Below are positions 47,301 through 56,055 of a stretch of 64,000 nucleotides of DNA, piece by piece. The stretch is from NCBI RefSeq assembly GCF_036858155.1, contig NZ_JAAEJX010000003.1, positions 1 through 64,000 on the forward strand. Reading direction: 5' to 3'. The notes beneath the pieces are model-generated. The model was not told the DNA's origin. It did no database searches and saw only the letters and a list, made by a program, of their open reading frames with translations. A program made the translations under genes and the position numbers. The first letter of the stretch is position 1; the number at the start of each line of letters is the position of its first letter. The stretch comes from Liberibacter brunswickensis. GTDB lineage: Bacteria; Pseudomonadota; Alphaproteobacteria; Rhizobiales; Rhizobiaceae.

Positions 47301-47888
47301 ACAGGAAATCTTTTGGGTGAAGAGCAATCAGGTCATATTAAGGAAATAGGTTTCGAATTATATCAAAAAATGCTGGGAGAAACTGTTGCGTCAATTAAAG
47401 GTCAGAAAGAATTAGTTGATAGTGATTGGTCTCCTCAAATTTGTATAGATGCATCTGTTATGATACCTGAGAGTTATGTCTCTGATATTAATTTACGACT
47501 TTCTTTATATCGTAGGCTTGGCAATATTAAACATCATGAGGATATAGGTAATTTTAAAGAAGAAATAGTAGATCGATTTGGTCCATTACCTATTGAAGTA
47601 GTATATCTATTAAAAGTAGTATATCTAAAATTGCTTTGTAGGATTGCTAATATAAATAATATGGATATAGGTCCAAAAGGTATTATTGTACATTTTCGTA
47701 ATAAGACTTTTCATAATCCAGAAGCATTGCTACAGTATATTAAACAGCAAAAAGGAAATGTCATTATTAGGCCTGATCAGAGTCTTGTTTTTTATTGTGA
47801 ATTACCAACTATTAATAAAAGCTTCGTTGAATCAAGAAGAATTATTGATGAGTTGATAAAAATGATTAATATTGATATAAAAAACTAA
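44358..47888 (+). CDS. mfd: Transcription-repair coupling factor Mfd
   Basis: Removes stalled RNA polymerase and recruits UvrA. The 1176 residues include the UvrB-like N-terminal part (AWDCLPYDRISPSP near residue 74), the polymerase-interaction region (EEGSIIVHAEHGIGRFARL near 505), Walker A RLICGDVGFGKTEVALRAA near 650, DEEQHFGVKHKE near 756, LRGRVGRS and the TRCF C-terminal domain. AAGGA lies eight bases upstream. Full length and intact. Confidence 0.95.
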   Translation: MIFGSDIKKINEKSCKKVTISPSIAGTEGFILGEIASFGLSILYICSDERDLININKILKFVVPNIKVIIFPAWDCLPYDRISPSPSVVTDRLSCISHLNSCNSSKETIIILTTVSALMCRSINLMSIKDCEFSIKSKDHISMAKIIEKLEINGFQRVNTVYKVGEYAVRGGILDIYGPTEKYPVRLDFFGDNIESIRLFDSGTQRTIRKIYVFKINTLSEVVLTPENISLFRENYLANFGVTTQEDPLYDSISQGRRYPGMEHWLPFFYKNIETIFPYLSEFYIVIDPFVKDTARNRSQLIQDYYEARLQYSSDKKQYSVYKPILPEKLYLNHQQFDSLIHTSRKLIQISSFNQQETSINNVVHLNIFPGKNWVPSSIKHFESPDKLESGDRFDKFLSYISQKIQKGIKIVIVASSNGSLQHLTSLIEKRGFNKIKYINSLKEIDSLRKEEIASAVIPINKGFETYNMILVTETDLLGKKIVRRVVRKKKIHSHDLVDSSSIEEGSIIVHAEHGIGRFARLFTIEVSGSLHDCLELHYADNAKLFVPVENIDLISRYSSSTEDVTVILDKLGGSSWQTRKSNLKKRLEDLAQKLVDIAAKRSIHNVPPLTVSQDLYDQFVKKFPYVETEDQERAIDAVMQDFSSGRLMDRLICGDVGFGKTEVALRAAFIAVMNGFQVAVIAPTTILVQQHFRLFSERFRDFSVRIANISRFVRSKELNLNKKAIAEGQVDIVIGTHALLNPKIIFSNLGLIIVDEEQHFGVKHKEALKATHNGVHVLTLSATPIPRTLQLAITGVRELSLINMPPINRIACRTSISVFDPLLVRETLMREHYRGGQSFYVCPRLSDLDKCYEFLQSEVPDFKVAVAHGQMSPRNLEEKMNAFYKGEYDILLSTSIVESGLDLPKANTMIVHRADMFGLAQLYQLRGRVGRSKISSFALFLLPENSPLTTAAQKRLRILQTLNTLGSGFQLASYDLDVRGTGNLLGEEQSGHIKEIGFELYQKMLGETVASIKGQKELVDSDWSPQICIDASVMIPESYVSDINLRLSLYRRLGNIKHHEDIGNFKEEIVDRFGPLPIEVVYLLKVVYLKLLCRIANINNMDIGPKGIIVHFRNKTFHNPEALLQYIKQQKGNVIIRPDQSLVFYCELPTINKSFVESRRIIDELIKMINIDIKN

Positions 47889-47939
47889 AGTAAAAGCAGT
47901 TATCAAAATAACATAGTATGACAAGAATAGGCTTGAAAT

Positions 47940-48662
47940 GTGCACTGGCAAGATGATGCAATAGTTATTGGGATACGTTGTTATGGTGAAAAAAATATTA
48001 TTCTGGAAGTAATTACTCGCCATTATGGTCGTCATTTAGGATTTGTGAGAAATGGACAATCTCGTTATATGCAGACGATTTTGCAGGCGGGAAACTTAGT
48101 AAGAATTAATTGGAGATCAAGATTAGCTCAAGATTTAGGAGAATTTCGTCTTGAAATTATTGAGTATAATTGTTTGAAACTACTTTCTTGTTCTTTATCT
48201 CTTTATGGTATTCAATCCATTATTTATCTTTTTCGATTTTTACCTGAACGAGATCCATGCTCAGATCTTTATGATCTGCTTAATGTATTTCTCAATTGCC
48301 ATAAGGTTCCCTCTATAATAGGAAGAATTTTTATTCAAATTGAACTTATGCTTTTAAAAAGTATTGGATTTGGACTTGATCTGACAAAATGTGTTGTAAC
48401 AGGTGTTAACAATGATTTACTATGGGTTTCTCCAAAATCTGGTGGTGCTGTCTGTCGTTCAGTGGGGCTTCCTTATGCACGGAAAATGCTGATATTACCA
48501 TCATTTCTGTGGAAGGAGGAACAAATAATAGACGCTGATTCTCTTAAACATGCTTTTCAATTAACAGGTTATTTTTTAGATAAATATGCTTTTCAAAATA
48601 ATATTATTCATGACCATGCTCGTAGAAAAAAATTTTTAAATAAATTATTGGAATTACTTTAG
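47940..48662 (+). CDS. recO: DNA repair protein RecO
   Basis: RecFOR mediator that loads RecA at gaps. The start GTG 47940 gives MHWQDDAIVIGIRCYGEKNIILEVITRHYGRHLGFVRNG, the standard OB-fold N-terminus. The helical C-terminal part includes LTKCVVTGVNNDLLWVSPKSGGAVC, where a Cys4 zinc site may be degenerate, and ends with DHARRKKFLNKLLELL. Length 240 is normal. It converges with tyrS. Confidence 0.9.
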   Translation: MHWQDDAIVIGIRCYGEKNIILEVITRHYGRHLGFVRNGQSRYMQTILQAGNLVRINWRSRLAQDLGEFRLEIIEYNCLKLLSCSLSLYGIQSIIYLFRFLPERDPCSDLYDLLNVFLNCHKVPSIIGRIFIQIELMLLKSIGFGLDLTKCVVTGVNNDLLWVSPKSGGAVCRSVGLPYARKMLILPSFLWKEEQIIDADSLKHAFQLTGYFLDKYAFQNNIIHDHARRKKFLNKLLELL

Positions 48663-48748
48663 ATGTTTTTTTTGGTATTAAAATATTAAAGCAATGTTTT
48701 ATTTATTTAGCACTCTTACGGTAATTGGATTTTTTAAAGAATAGGAAA

Positions 48749-50005
48749 TTAATCGCAAATCTGACATATTATGTGACGTTTTTTTCCAAAAGAAAGTTTT
48801 AAAACACCAGTAGAATCAAAATCCTGTAGTTTAATTTGCAATTTTTCATTTAAAATTGTTTTATCATTTATTTTGATAGCATTACCTTTTATATGGCGAT
48901 TTGCTTCACTCATTGAAGTAGCAAATCCTGCTTTTACAATAAGATTTACAATATTTATCCCTAAATTTACTTCATTTTTCGAGATAGATATAGTTGGCAT
49001 ATGTTGCGAGTATATTTTCATATCAAAACACTCTGTGGCGGCATTTTCTGCTTTTTCTGCTTCTTCTTTTCCATGTACCATTTTGGTTATTTCTGTTGCT
49101 ATTATCTTTTTTGCTTCGTTTATTTCTTTTCCCTTTAATTTCGATATTCGATTAATTTCTGACATTGGTAAATCTGTTAGCCTCTTTGCAAAATTTACTA
49201 CATCAGCATCATCGATATTGCGCCAGTATTGCCAAAAATCATATGGAGAAGTTTTTTCTCTGTTTAGCCAAATAGATCCTTTTAGTGTTTTTCCCATTTT
49301 ATTACCAGAAGAAGTAGTAAGAAGAGGAGAAGTAAGAGCAAATAATTGTTGAGTTTTTAAGCGTTCTCCAAGATCAATTCCACATATAATATTTCCCCAT
49401 TGATCTGATCCTCCCATTTGGAGACAACAATCATAATTTTTTGAAAGTTCTACAAAGTCATAAGCCTGTAAAATCATGTAGTTAAATTCTAGAAAAGAAA
49501 GAGATTGGTCACGATGTAAGCGTGATTTTACAGATTCAAAAGATAGCATTCTGTTGATAGAGAAATAACTGCCAACTTCTCGTAAAAAATCAATGTATTT
49601 AATTGAAAACAACCAATCTTCGTTATTTAGCATCAAAGCATCATTCTTCCCATTTCCATATTTTATAAAAGAAGAAAATATACCTTGAATGTTTTCAATA
49701 TTCTGTTTAATTTCTTTGTGGCTCATCATTCTTCTACTTTCATCCCTAAAAGAAGGATCTCCAATCATACCAGTACCTCCTCCCATAAGAGAGATTGGTC
49801 GATGGCCTGTTTTTTGTAGCCAAAAAAGCAACATTAATTGCGTAAGATGCCCTGCATGTAAAGAAGAAGCTGTAGGATCGTAACCAACATAAGCTGTTAT
49901 ATTTTTGTTAGAACATAATTCATCAAGTGCTTTAGGATTGGAAATTTGATAGATAAATCCTCTTTCGGATAAAATATTAAGAAAATCAGATTTAAATGTA
50001 GACAT
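48749..50005 (-). CDS. tyrS: Tyrosyl-tRNA synthetase
   Basis: Charges tRNA(Tyr). The 418 residues have the class I HIGH-type motif YVGYDPTASSLHAGHLTQL near residue 38, QMGGSDQWGNI near 197 and the KMSKS-type loop GNKMGKTLKG near 233, plus a C-terminal S4-like RNA-binding domain (VNLIVKAGFATSMSEANRHIKGNAIKIND). Length is normal. It is convergent with recO. Confidence 0.95.
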   Translation of the reverse strand: MSTFKSDFLNILSERGFIYQISNPKALDELCSNKNITAYVGYDPTASSLHAGHLTQLMLLFWLQKTGHRPISLMGGGTGMIGDPSFRDESRRMMSHKEIKQNIENIQGIFSSFIKYGNGKNDALMLNNEDWLFSIKYIDFLREVGSYFSINRMLSFESVKSRLHRDQSLSFLEFNYMILQAYDFVELSKNYDCCLQMGGSDQWGNIICGIDLGERLKTQQLFALTSPLLTTSSGNKMGKTLKGSIWLNREKTSPYDFWQYWRNIDDADVVNFAKRLTDLPMSEINRISKLKGKEINEAKKIIATEITKMVHGKEEAEKAENAATECFDMKIYSQHMPTISISKNEVNLGINIVNLIVKAGFATSMSEANRHIKGNAIKINDKTILNEKLQIKLQDFDSTGVLKLSFGKKRHIICQICD

Positions 50006-50137
50006 ACCAAACCCTTGTCTATATATTTTTATTTTTTTTGTAATATGCAGATGCTATCATTGTGTCTTAATAAAGTCTATAAATTTTTATTTTAATAGCA
50101 TAAATCATAATAAAATCGGTAATTTAATTAAAAATTA

Positions 50138-50887
50138 TTATAATGTTTTTCCACGATAGTAAGAAATTAAAATTCCTATGTATTCTTTTAATGCAAGTTC
50201 TGTCAGATAAAAATTAATGCTCATAGGAACGATGCTATAACTTGCATTTATATAATCAGAACATGATGTTTTGGTATTTATTCCTAAATATTGGAAGTAT
50301 AATTTACTACGTTTCAGATGATAAGCAGATGAAACGATAATTATATTTTTTCCGTTCATCTCTTTGATTATCTTTGAAGAAAATTGTGCATTTTGGAATG
50401 TATTTAATGACTTTGTTTCATTTATTATATCTTTTATATCAACATTCATCTCTAAGAGTTTATTACTATATACAATTGATTCTGAAAGACCATGTTTTTG
50501 TGGGTCTCCTCCGCTAATTATAATTTTGCAGTGTTTGCTATGTTTTTTACAAGAATTATAAAGCCGTAATGTTTCAAAAATCCTAGAATATGATGTGGGA
50601 GATGGTCTAATATCAACTTTATTATGTATAGGTGTTATTGTTGTACCATTTCCAAGTAAAACAATGATATTACTATCTTCATTCCATTGTGGTGATAGCA
50701 AAGTTATTTCATAAGAAAACTGCAAATTTTCCAGCAATATCTTTGGAATAAAACCGAAGCCAATAAAGAAAAATAATAAAAAACAAGACCCCATCACAAA
50801 TCTATTTATGATGGATTTGCGTAACCAATTCCAATATAAAAACAGAAATAAAATCCATAACAATAATAAGAAAAATATAATAACCAA
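50138..50887 (-). CDS. YdcF/ElyC-like DUF218 membrane protein
   Basis: A 249-residue protein with two N-terminal membrane segments (about residues 2-20 and 32-50) and a DUF218 domain. Signature stretches are NIIVLLGNGTTI near residue 75, CKIIISGGDPQKHGLSES near 121, NTFQNAQFS and NIIIVSSAYHLKRSKLYFQ near 184. Relatives (ElyC, SanA, YdcF) act in envelope integrity; ElyC affects lipid carrier metabolism. Specific role here unknown. It is 133 bases upstream of the tyrS start on the same strand. Confidence 0.82.
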   Translation of the reverse strand: MVIIFFLLLLWILFLFLYWNWLRKSIINRFVMGSCFLLFFFIGFGFIPKILLENLQFSYEITLLSPQWNEDSNIIVLLGNGTTITPIHNKVDIRPSPTSYSRIFETLRLYNSCKKHSKHCKIIISGGDPQKHGLSESIVYSNKLLEMNVDIKDIINETKSLNTFQNAQFSSKIIKEMNGKNIIIVSSAYHLKRSKLYFQYLGINTKTSCSDYINASYSIVPMSINFYLTELALKEYIGILISYYRGKTL

Positions 50888-51005
50888 TACTTATTTACTT
50901 TTATATAATTTACAATCCATATAATTACTAACAAATACTATACATATATATAAATTAATTTATTTGCATCATATCCTGTAAAGAACGACAATATTATTTA
51001 ACAAA

Positions 51006-51117
51006 GGAATATCTTCCGCAATTAATATTTTTTTTTAAAATTCTCATATTCAAAGTGAGATTATATTTTACTTACATAGTAAGTTTGTATTTTTGTAATA
51101 GCGGAAGATATATTTCC
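51006..51117. other. Nested hairpin element, candidate structured RNA
   Basis: An outer pair, ATATCTTCCGC (51009-51019) and GCGGAAGATAT (51101-51111), is perfect over 11 bp and can extend with GGA/TCC past a small bulge. Inside it are two hairpins: TCTCA/TGAGA (51042-51060) and ACTTAC/GTAAGT with an ATA loop (51070-51084). Together they draw a three-way junction of about 110 nt in a spacer with no gene. It matches no RNA family I know; orientation is unknown. It lies between the YdcF-like gene and a tiny lipoprotein gene. Confidence 0.4.
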
Positions 51118-51145
51118 ATTTTATTATTCATATGATTTTTTAAAT

Positions 51146-51277
51146 CTATCTTCTATATTTTTTAACATTACCCTTTGATGGTTTGGTAATTTTTTTATCT
51201 TCAGTCTTTTTTACGCAACTAACTAAAAGGGGACTAACTGCTAGCATCAAGAAAACACCTATTTTTATTATATTCAT
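51146..51277 (-). CDS. Tiny lipoprotein A
   Basis: A 43-residue protein with start ATG 51277, preceded by AAAGGA at good spacing, and stop TAG at 51146. MNIIKIGVFLMLAVSPLLVSC is a complete lipoprotein signal with an LVSC lipobox at Cys 21. The mature part (CVKKTEDKKITKPSKGNVKKYRR) is basic and only 23 residues long. Its N-terminus (MNI.KIG) is like that of the second tiny lipoprotein 160 bases upstream on the same strand, suggesting a duplicated pair. Function is unknown. The signal, ribosome site and pairing argue that it is a real gene. Confidence 0.6.
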   Translation of the reverse strand: MNIIKIGVFLMLAVSPLLVSCVKKTEDKKITKPSKGNVKKYRR

Positions 51278-51437
51278 ATTTTTTTCCTTTATTTACAATT
51301 TATAATAAATAATGACTTAAAAATACAACCAATTAATTAAAAATGTTTCAATTAAAGTATTATTTTTATATAATAAAATATAATTTACCATAAATAATAT
51401 TAACTATTATAAATATAAACGTATAAATAATAAATAT

Positions 51438-51584
51438 TTATTTCAATCTATAAAGTATTCCTTTTCTTGCTTGGCTAGTATTTTTTTTCTTAGGTTTTTT
51501 ATTTGTATTAGACTTTGAACATCCACTAATCAGAATAGTGCTAATCGCAACTGTTAATATAATTCCTATTTTTTTTATATTCAT
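51438..51584 (-). CDS. Tiny lipoprotein B
   Basis: A 48-residue protein with start ATG 51584 after a strong AAGGAGG, stop TAA at 51438. The signal MNIKKIGIILTVAISTILISG ends in the lipobox ISGC (Cys 22). The mature part is lysine-rich (SKSNTNKKPKKKNTSQAR) and ends GILYRLK. It has the same layout and N-terminal MNI.KIG as the neighbouring tiny lipoprotein. Entericidin-like toxin/antitoxin lipoproteins have a similar size but a different mature sequence, so no name is given. Confidence 0.62.
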   Translation of the reverse strand: MNIKKIGIILTVAISTILISGCSKSNTNKKPKKKNTSQARKGILYRLK

Positions 51585-51875
51585 ATTTCCTCCTTATTAT
51601 ATAATTTAAAGATCATATAAATATAATTTAAATTAATTAAATTTTTTTCAATTATTTTATATTTTTTATTTAATAAAATATTTTTATATTATTAATATTA
51701 ATTTTTTTTAAATATAAAATTAATTTAATATTTATTTTTATTTAAGATTTAATAATATTACTTTATCTTTTTTATATAAATATTTTTTTATTTTAAATAA
51801 ATAAAAAGTACATGAAATGATTTTGGAGAAAATTATTACAGTATTTAAAACTATAATATTTTAATATGTCTGATT

Positions 51876-53909
51876 TCAGTTTTCCAAATCAGAAAAAGAA
51901 CCATAAATACCATCGTGGATTATTTCTTGAACATCAGAAGGATCATAAAGTTCTACTAAAAACTGTGATGGTTGCGATTGTTGGTATCTTTCTTTGTTGG
52001 TAAAGTCATGAGTTCGTCGATTGATAGTATAAAAAAGATTACAATTGTTTTTTGCACGGGTGATACCCATGTATGCAAGTCTGCGCTCTCCTTCCAAATC
52101 TCCTTCTTTAATTGAAAGTTTATGAGGGATTAATCCTTGTTCCCATCCCGAAATAAAAACTGTATCAAATTCTAGTCCTTTTGCAGCATGCATAGTCATT
52201 ATTTTGATAAAATTAGAATCGATTATGGAAGAAGTAAAATTAATTGAAGTATTTTCTTGTAGGTTAAAATTTATAATATAACTTTCTAGTGTTTCATATT
52301 GTGCTATTATAGATATAAGTTCTTTTATATTATCTAAACGTTCCTGTGATTTTTCTGATTCATTATCTTTCAAACTAGAAATATAATCGCTTTCTTCAAG
52401 AATTTTATGTGCAATAGAACCAGGATCACTTTGCTTAGAAAGATTACTCCAACGACGAATATTGTCTATAAAATTTTTTAATGATTGGCGTGCTTTAGGA
52501 CGAAATTCATTGTTTTCAATTAGTTCTTCACTTGCTTCTAACAAAGAAATTTGACGTTGAGTAGCATGTGTTTTAATTTTTTTAATGCTCTCTTTCCCTA
52601 TACCTCTTTTAGGATAATTGATGATACGTTCAAAGTTAAGTTTATTATTACCTTGGTGGCATACTAAGCGAAAATAGGCGAGGGAATCGCGAATTTCTTG
52701 ACGGTCATAAAAACTTATTGCTCCTATCACTTTATAGGGTATTTTCTTTTCAAGAAATGCCTCTTCAAATTTGCGAGTTTGCCAAGATGTACGCACAAGA
52801 ATAGCTATATTATTTAAAGATAGTCCTTGGTTTTGTACATTTATAATTTCTGTAATTATGGTTGATAGTTCCGAACTATCATTTTGACTGACATGTATTT
52901 TTAATTTTACATCATCATTATAATCTCTTGTCGTAAAGAGCCTTTTATTATATCTTTTTTTATTATGGGAAATTAGCCTATTAGCTGTATTTAGGATATA
53001 AGAAGTTGAACGATAATTTTGTTCAAGCTTGATAATAGTTGCTTTTTTAAATTCTTTTTCAAAGTTAGTGATATGAGAAAAATGTGCTCCACGCCATTCA
53101 TAAATGCATTGATCTTCGTCACCAACACAATATATATGGTTACCTTGTTTTTGGTATAGTAATCGTAATAATAAATATTGGGCATTATTAATATCTTGAT
53201 ATTCATCAACCATGATATAAGAAAGATTTTCATGATAACTTTTTAAAATATGTGGATGCTTATTAAGTATTTCAATGGCTTTTATAATTAATCCACCAAA
53301 ATCACAACTTTTTTCTTTGTCAAGATAATCTATATAACGTGTATAGATTTTTCTCGGAATTATCTCATTTTCCGTTAAAGATGATTCTGGAATTTCCATT
53401 GGATTCCAACCATTATCTTGCCAATATTTTATTTTTTCGATAGCTAAATTAATATCGCAATATTCATTTTCTGAACTTTCTTTAAGGATTTGTTTGATAA
53501 TTGTACGATTATCATTTGAATCAATAATTGCAAAATTATCAGGCAGACCAACTAATTCTCCATGTTTTCTTAAAACACCTGCGCAGAAAGAATGAAAAGT
53601 TTTAATTTGGGGAATCTCTTCTAATAAAGAATATACTCTATTTTTTATTTCTTTAATTGCCTGATTAGTAAAAGTAATAGCTATAATTTTTGAAGGCATG
53701 ATTTTTTTTTTAAATATTAAATGCAATATACGAGCTATTAATACTGTCGTTTTACCAGTGCCAGCTCCTGCCAATACGAAAATAGGATTTTCATTGGTGA
53801 TTGTAGCAGCATGCAATTGTTGAGGATTCAGTCTTGCAAGATAATTTGATACACGCTGATGATCAACAAAATAATTTTCTAAGAATCCTTTTTTATTATC
53901 TTGATGCAA
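51876..53909 (-). CDS. uvrD: UvrD/PcrA-type DNA helicase
   Basis: A 677-residue superfamily 1A 3'-5' helicase for nucleotide excision and mismatch repair. Motifs: LNPQQLHAATITNENPIFVLAGAGTGKTTVL with Q-motif and Walker A near residue 50, VDEYQDINNAQ near 234, GDEDQCIYEWRGA, LEQNYRST, then TMHAAKGLEFDTVFISGWEQG near 575 and RRLAYMGITRAKNN. It is shorter than many rhizobial UvrD proteins and lacks an extended C-terminal tail. No frame damage is seen. Confidence 0.93.
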   Translation of the reverse strand: MHQDNKKGFLENYFVDHQRVSNYLARLNPQQLHAATITNENPIFVLAGAGTGKTTVLIARILHLIFKKKIMPSKIIAITFTNQAIKEIKNRVYSLLEEIPQIKTFHSFCAGVLRKHGELVGLPDNFAIIDSNDNRTIIKQILKESSENEYCDINLAIEKIKYWQDNGWNPMEIPESSLTENEIIPRKIYTRYIDYLDKEKSCDFGGLIIKAIEILNKHPHILKSYHENLSYIMVDEYQDINNAQYLLLRLLYQKQGNHIYCVGDEDQCIYEWRGAHFSHITNFEKEFKKATIIKLEQNYRSTSYILNTANRLISHNKKRYNKRLFTTRDYNDDVKLKIHVSQNDSSELSTIITEIINVQNQGLSLNNIAILVRTSWQTRKFEEAFLEKKIPYKVIGAISFYDRQEIRDSLAYFRLVCHQGNNKLNFERIINYPKRGIGKESIKKIKTHATQRQISLLEASEELIENNEFRPKARQSLKNFIDNIRRWSNLSKQSDPGSIAHKILEESDYISSLKDNESEKSQERLDNIKELISIIAQYETLESYIINFNLQENTSINFTSSIIDSNFIKIMTMHAAKGLEFDTVFISGWEQGLIPHKLSIKEGDLEGERRLAYMGITRAKNNCNLFYTINRRTHDFTNKERYQQSQPSQFLVELYDPSDVQEIIHDGIYGSFSDLEN

Positions 53910-54064
53910 ATTATCACCTATAATAAATAATATTTTACGTGGAAATCATAGTACAAATATTTGATAAAAATGTAAGAAAGAAATATACCATTGATATGGA
54001 TTAACAGATAATAAATTAAATGAGAAGATCAATTCTTTTTGTATCATCAAGGAGGAGGGGATAC

Positions 54065-54702
54065 GTGATAAAAGAGTTATGTTTTTTAATTTTCACAATG
54101 GCGATTATTCCTGGATGTTTCTTGACAAATAAAATAAATCAAAAAACAATTTTAAAAAATTAAATAATGAAGATATATCTGCTATAGTTGATAAAAGATT
54201 TGGAAATTATCTAGATAAGGCGGAAGATGAATTACAGACGCAGTTACAGGATAAAGAAGGGATATCTGTTAGTCGTATAAATGATGTAATTATATGTAAT
54301 GTGCCAGTAAACGTTGCTTTTATAGCTGGAAGAGTGATGTTGAATGAAGATTTTTTGCCTACTTTAGCATTGATTGTTAATACTTTGAAAAAGTTTCCTA
54401 GTACTTCTATCGCTATTGATGGTCACACAGATTCCGTCGGAACATTAGAATCAAATCTTTTGATTTCACAAGAAAGAGCTAATGTTATTATGAATAATTT
54501 GGTAAAAAAAGGAATATCTGCTAATAGATTCGTATCTGTTCAAGGATTAGCTTACAAGTATCCAATTGACACGAATGATAATAAAATAGGACGTCAGAAT
54601 AATCAACGCGTAGAAATCAAAATTTTTCCTTCTAAAAAAAAGTTGAAATATAAATTTCTTGTTTTTATGGAAAGAAACATTGATTTTTTTTATAAATTCT
54701 AA
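54065..54702 (+). pseudogene. OmpA-family lipoprotein, frameshifted
   Basis: GTG 54065 follows GGAGGAGG and encodes a lipoprotein signal, LCFLIFTMAIIPGC, with its lipobox. The frame stops at TAA 54161. The protein continues in another frame from about 54160 (NNEDISAIVDKRFGNYLDKAEDELQ) into an OmpA peptidoglycan-binding domain: RVMLNEDFLPTLALIVNTLKKFP, IDGHTDSVGTLESNLLISQERAN and GRQNNQRVEIKIF. The break lies in A-rich sequence (AAAAAAT TAAAT). It would be a Pal-like or OmpA-like outer-membrane anchor if frame were restored. A sequencing slip in the homopolymer is possible. Confidence 0.72.
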
Positions 54703-54921
54703 ATATTTATCTCCTTTATAATATAATTTTTCGTTGTTGTTTTTATTGTAAAATAATATGTTTTCTTTAAATAACATATTTGAATTGGTTTTATTTTGAA
54801 AAATTAGAGGTTTTTGTAAAATAAATCTATTAATTTCTGTTTATATAATATAGCGATATTGTTTTTAAATTTTATTTAGCTGTTTTTTTAATGGATTATT
54901 TTTTTGTAAACTATAATTAGG

Positions 54922-55872
54922 ATGATTGCTTTGCGTGGGCGTATATTAATTTGTCTAGGTTTATTATTTTCTATTTTATTGGTTTTTGCTATTCCTTTAT
55001 TTATTGATTGGACCGATTTTAGAAAAAAGTTTGAGCTTCAGGCTAGTTCTATCTTGGGAAAAACAACAGTAGTAAAAGGTGGAATGAAAATTCGCATTTT
55101 ACCTTTTCCTTCAATTACTTTAAAAGATATTAGAATTGATTCAAAACAGGATGGTTCTTTTGGATCTAAGATAGAAGATATTTCAATAAACATGGATTTT
55201 CTTTCTCTTTTAAGAGGTAAAATTCGTGTTTTTGTGAATATTGACCAACCTTATTTAAATTTTGATTTATCATCTATAAAACAAAAAGATTTTTCATCAG
55301 ATTTGTCTAATCAAATCAAAAGCAATATAGACATAATTAGTAATATATCGTTTGGAAAAGTGAGTATTAATGGAGGGAAAATTAGATTTATTGATCAAAT
55401 ATCAGATCAATCATACTTTCTATCAGATCTGAATTTTCAAATATATTCTAATCATTTAAATATTGTTTCTCCATTATCTATTAATTCTCTTAAAGGTTCT
55501 ATCACAGCAGATGGAATAGGAAGTTTTAATAATAAAAAAAGTGCATTTAAAATTACAGCTAATTTTCCAGCTGTAAATAACGCTATTCCTTTAAAAACAC
55601 AGTTGTTTCCTACTTTTTATCCTTTTATTATTAACTTGTCGGGAAATTTTTTTTGGAATGATAATAATCCTATTTATGAAGGTGTATTTTCTTCTATTGG
55701 TGATTTCTCTAAATTATTAAATTTAAAACTATCTATGACAAATTCACTTCTTGTAGGAAACTTTAAATTTTCTACTGGGAATATACGTATATCACACTAT
55801 AAATTTTACTCGAATCATTCTGATTTTTCTGTAAAAGAAAGAGATGAATTTAATGCACTAAATATTCATTAA
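54922..55872 (+). CDS. AsmA-family protein, shortened
   Basis: A 316-residue protein with an N-terminal membrane anchor (ILICLGLLFSILLVFAIPLFIDW, residues 8-30) and the AsmA N-terminal signature FRKKFELQASSILGKTTVVKGGMKIRILPFPSITLKDIRIDS. AsmA-like proteins are periplasmic beta-groove lipid carriers and are usually at least twice this long. The remaining part reads as beta-rich AsmA-like sequence, then stops. The 180 bases after the stop hold no recognisable continuation. I read it as a truncated, perhaps non-functional member. Confidence 0.7.
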   Translation: MIALRGRILICLGLLFSILLVFAIPLFIDWTDFRKKFELQASSILGKTTVVKGGMKIRILPFPSITLKDIRIDSKQDGSFGSKIEDISINMDFLSLLRGKIRVFVNIDQPYLNFDLSSIKQKDFSSDLSNQIKSNIDIISNISFGKVSINGGKIRFIDQISDQSYFLSDLNFQIYSNHLNIVSPLSINSLKGSITADGIGSFNNKKSAFKITANFPAVNNAIPLKTQLFPTFYPFIINLSGNFFWNDNNPIYEGVFSSIGDFSKLLNLKLSMTNSLLVGNFKFSTGNIRISHYKFYSNHSDFSVKERDEFNALNIH

Positions 55873-56055
55873 AATAACACATACAAAGGAATATATACCA
55901 ATGGTAAATTGGTTATTATAATTCAAAAATATAAAATAAATAATGGTAATTTTTTTAAGAAATGGACTAGATTGTACAAATAAACCCTAAATTACAGTTT
56001 AAAATAAAATAATTCCTACAAATACATTTTACTTAAAATAAAAACGAAAAATTTA

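Noticed and set aside
51146..51584. The tiny lipoproteins as entericidin toxin-antitoxin pair
   Set aside because: Size and lipobox fit, but the mature parts are lysine-rich and lack the entericidin pattern, so no name was assigned.
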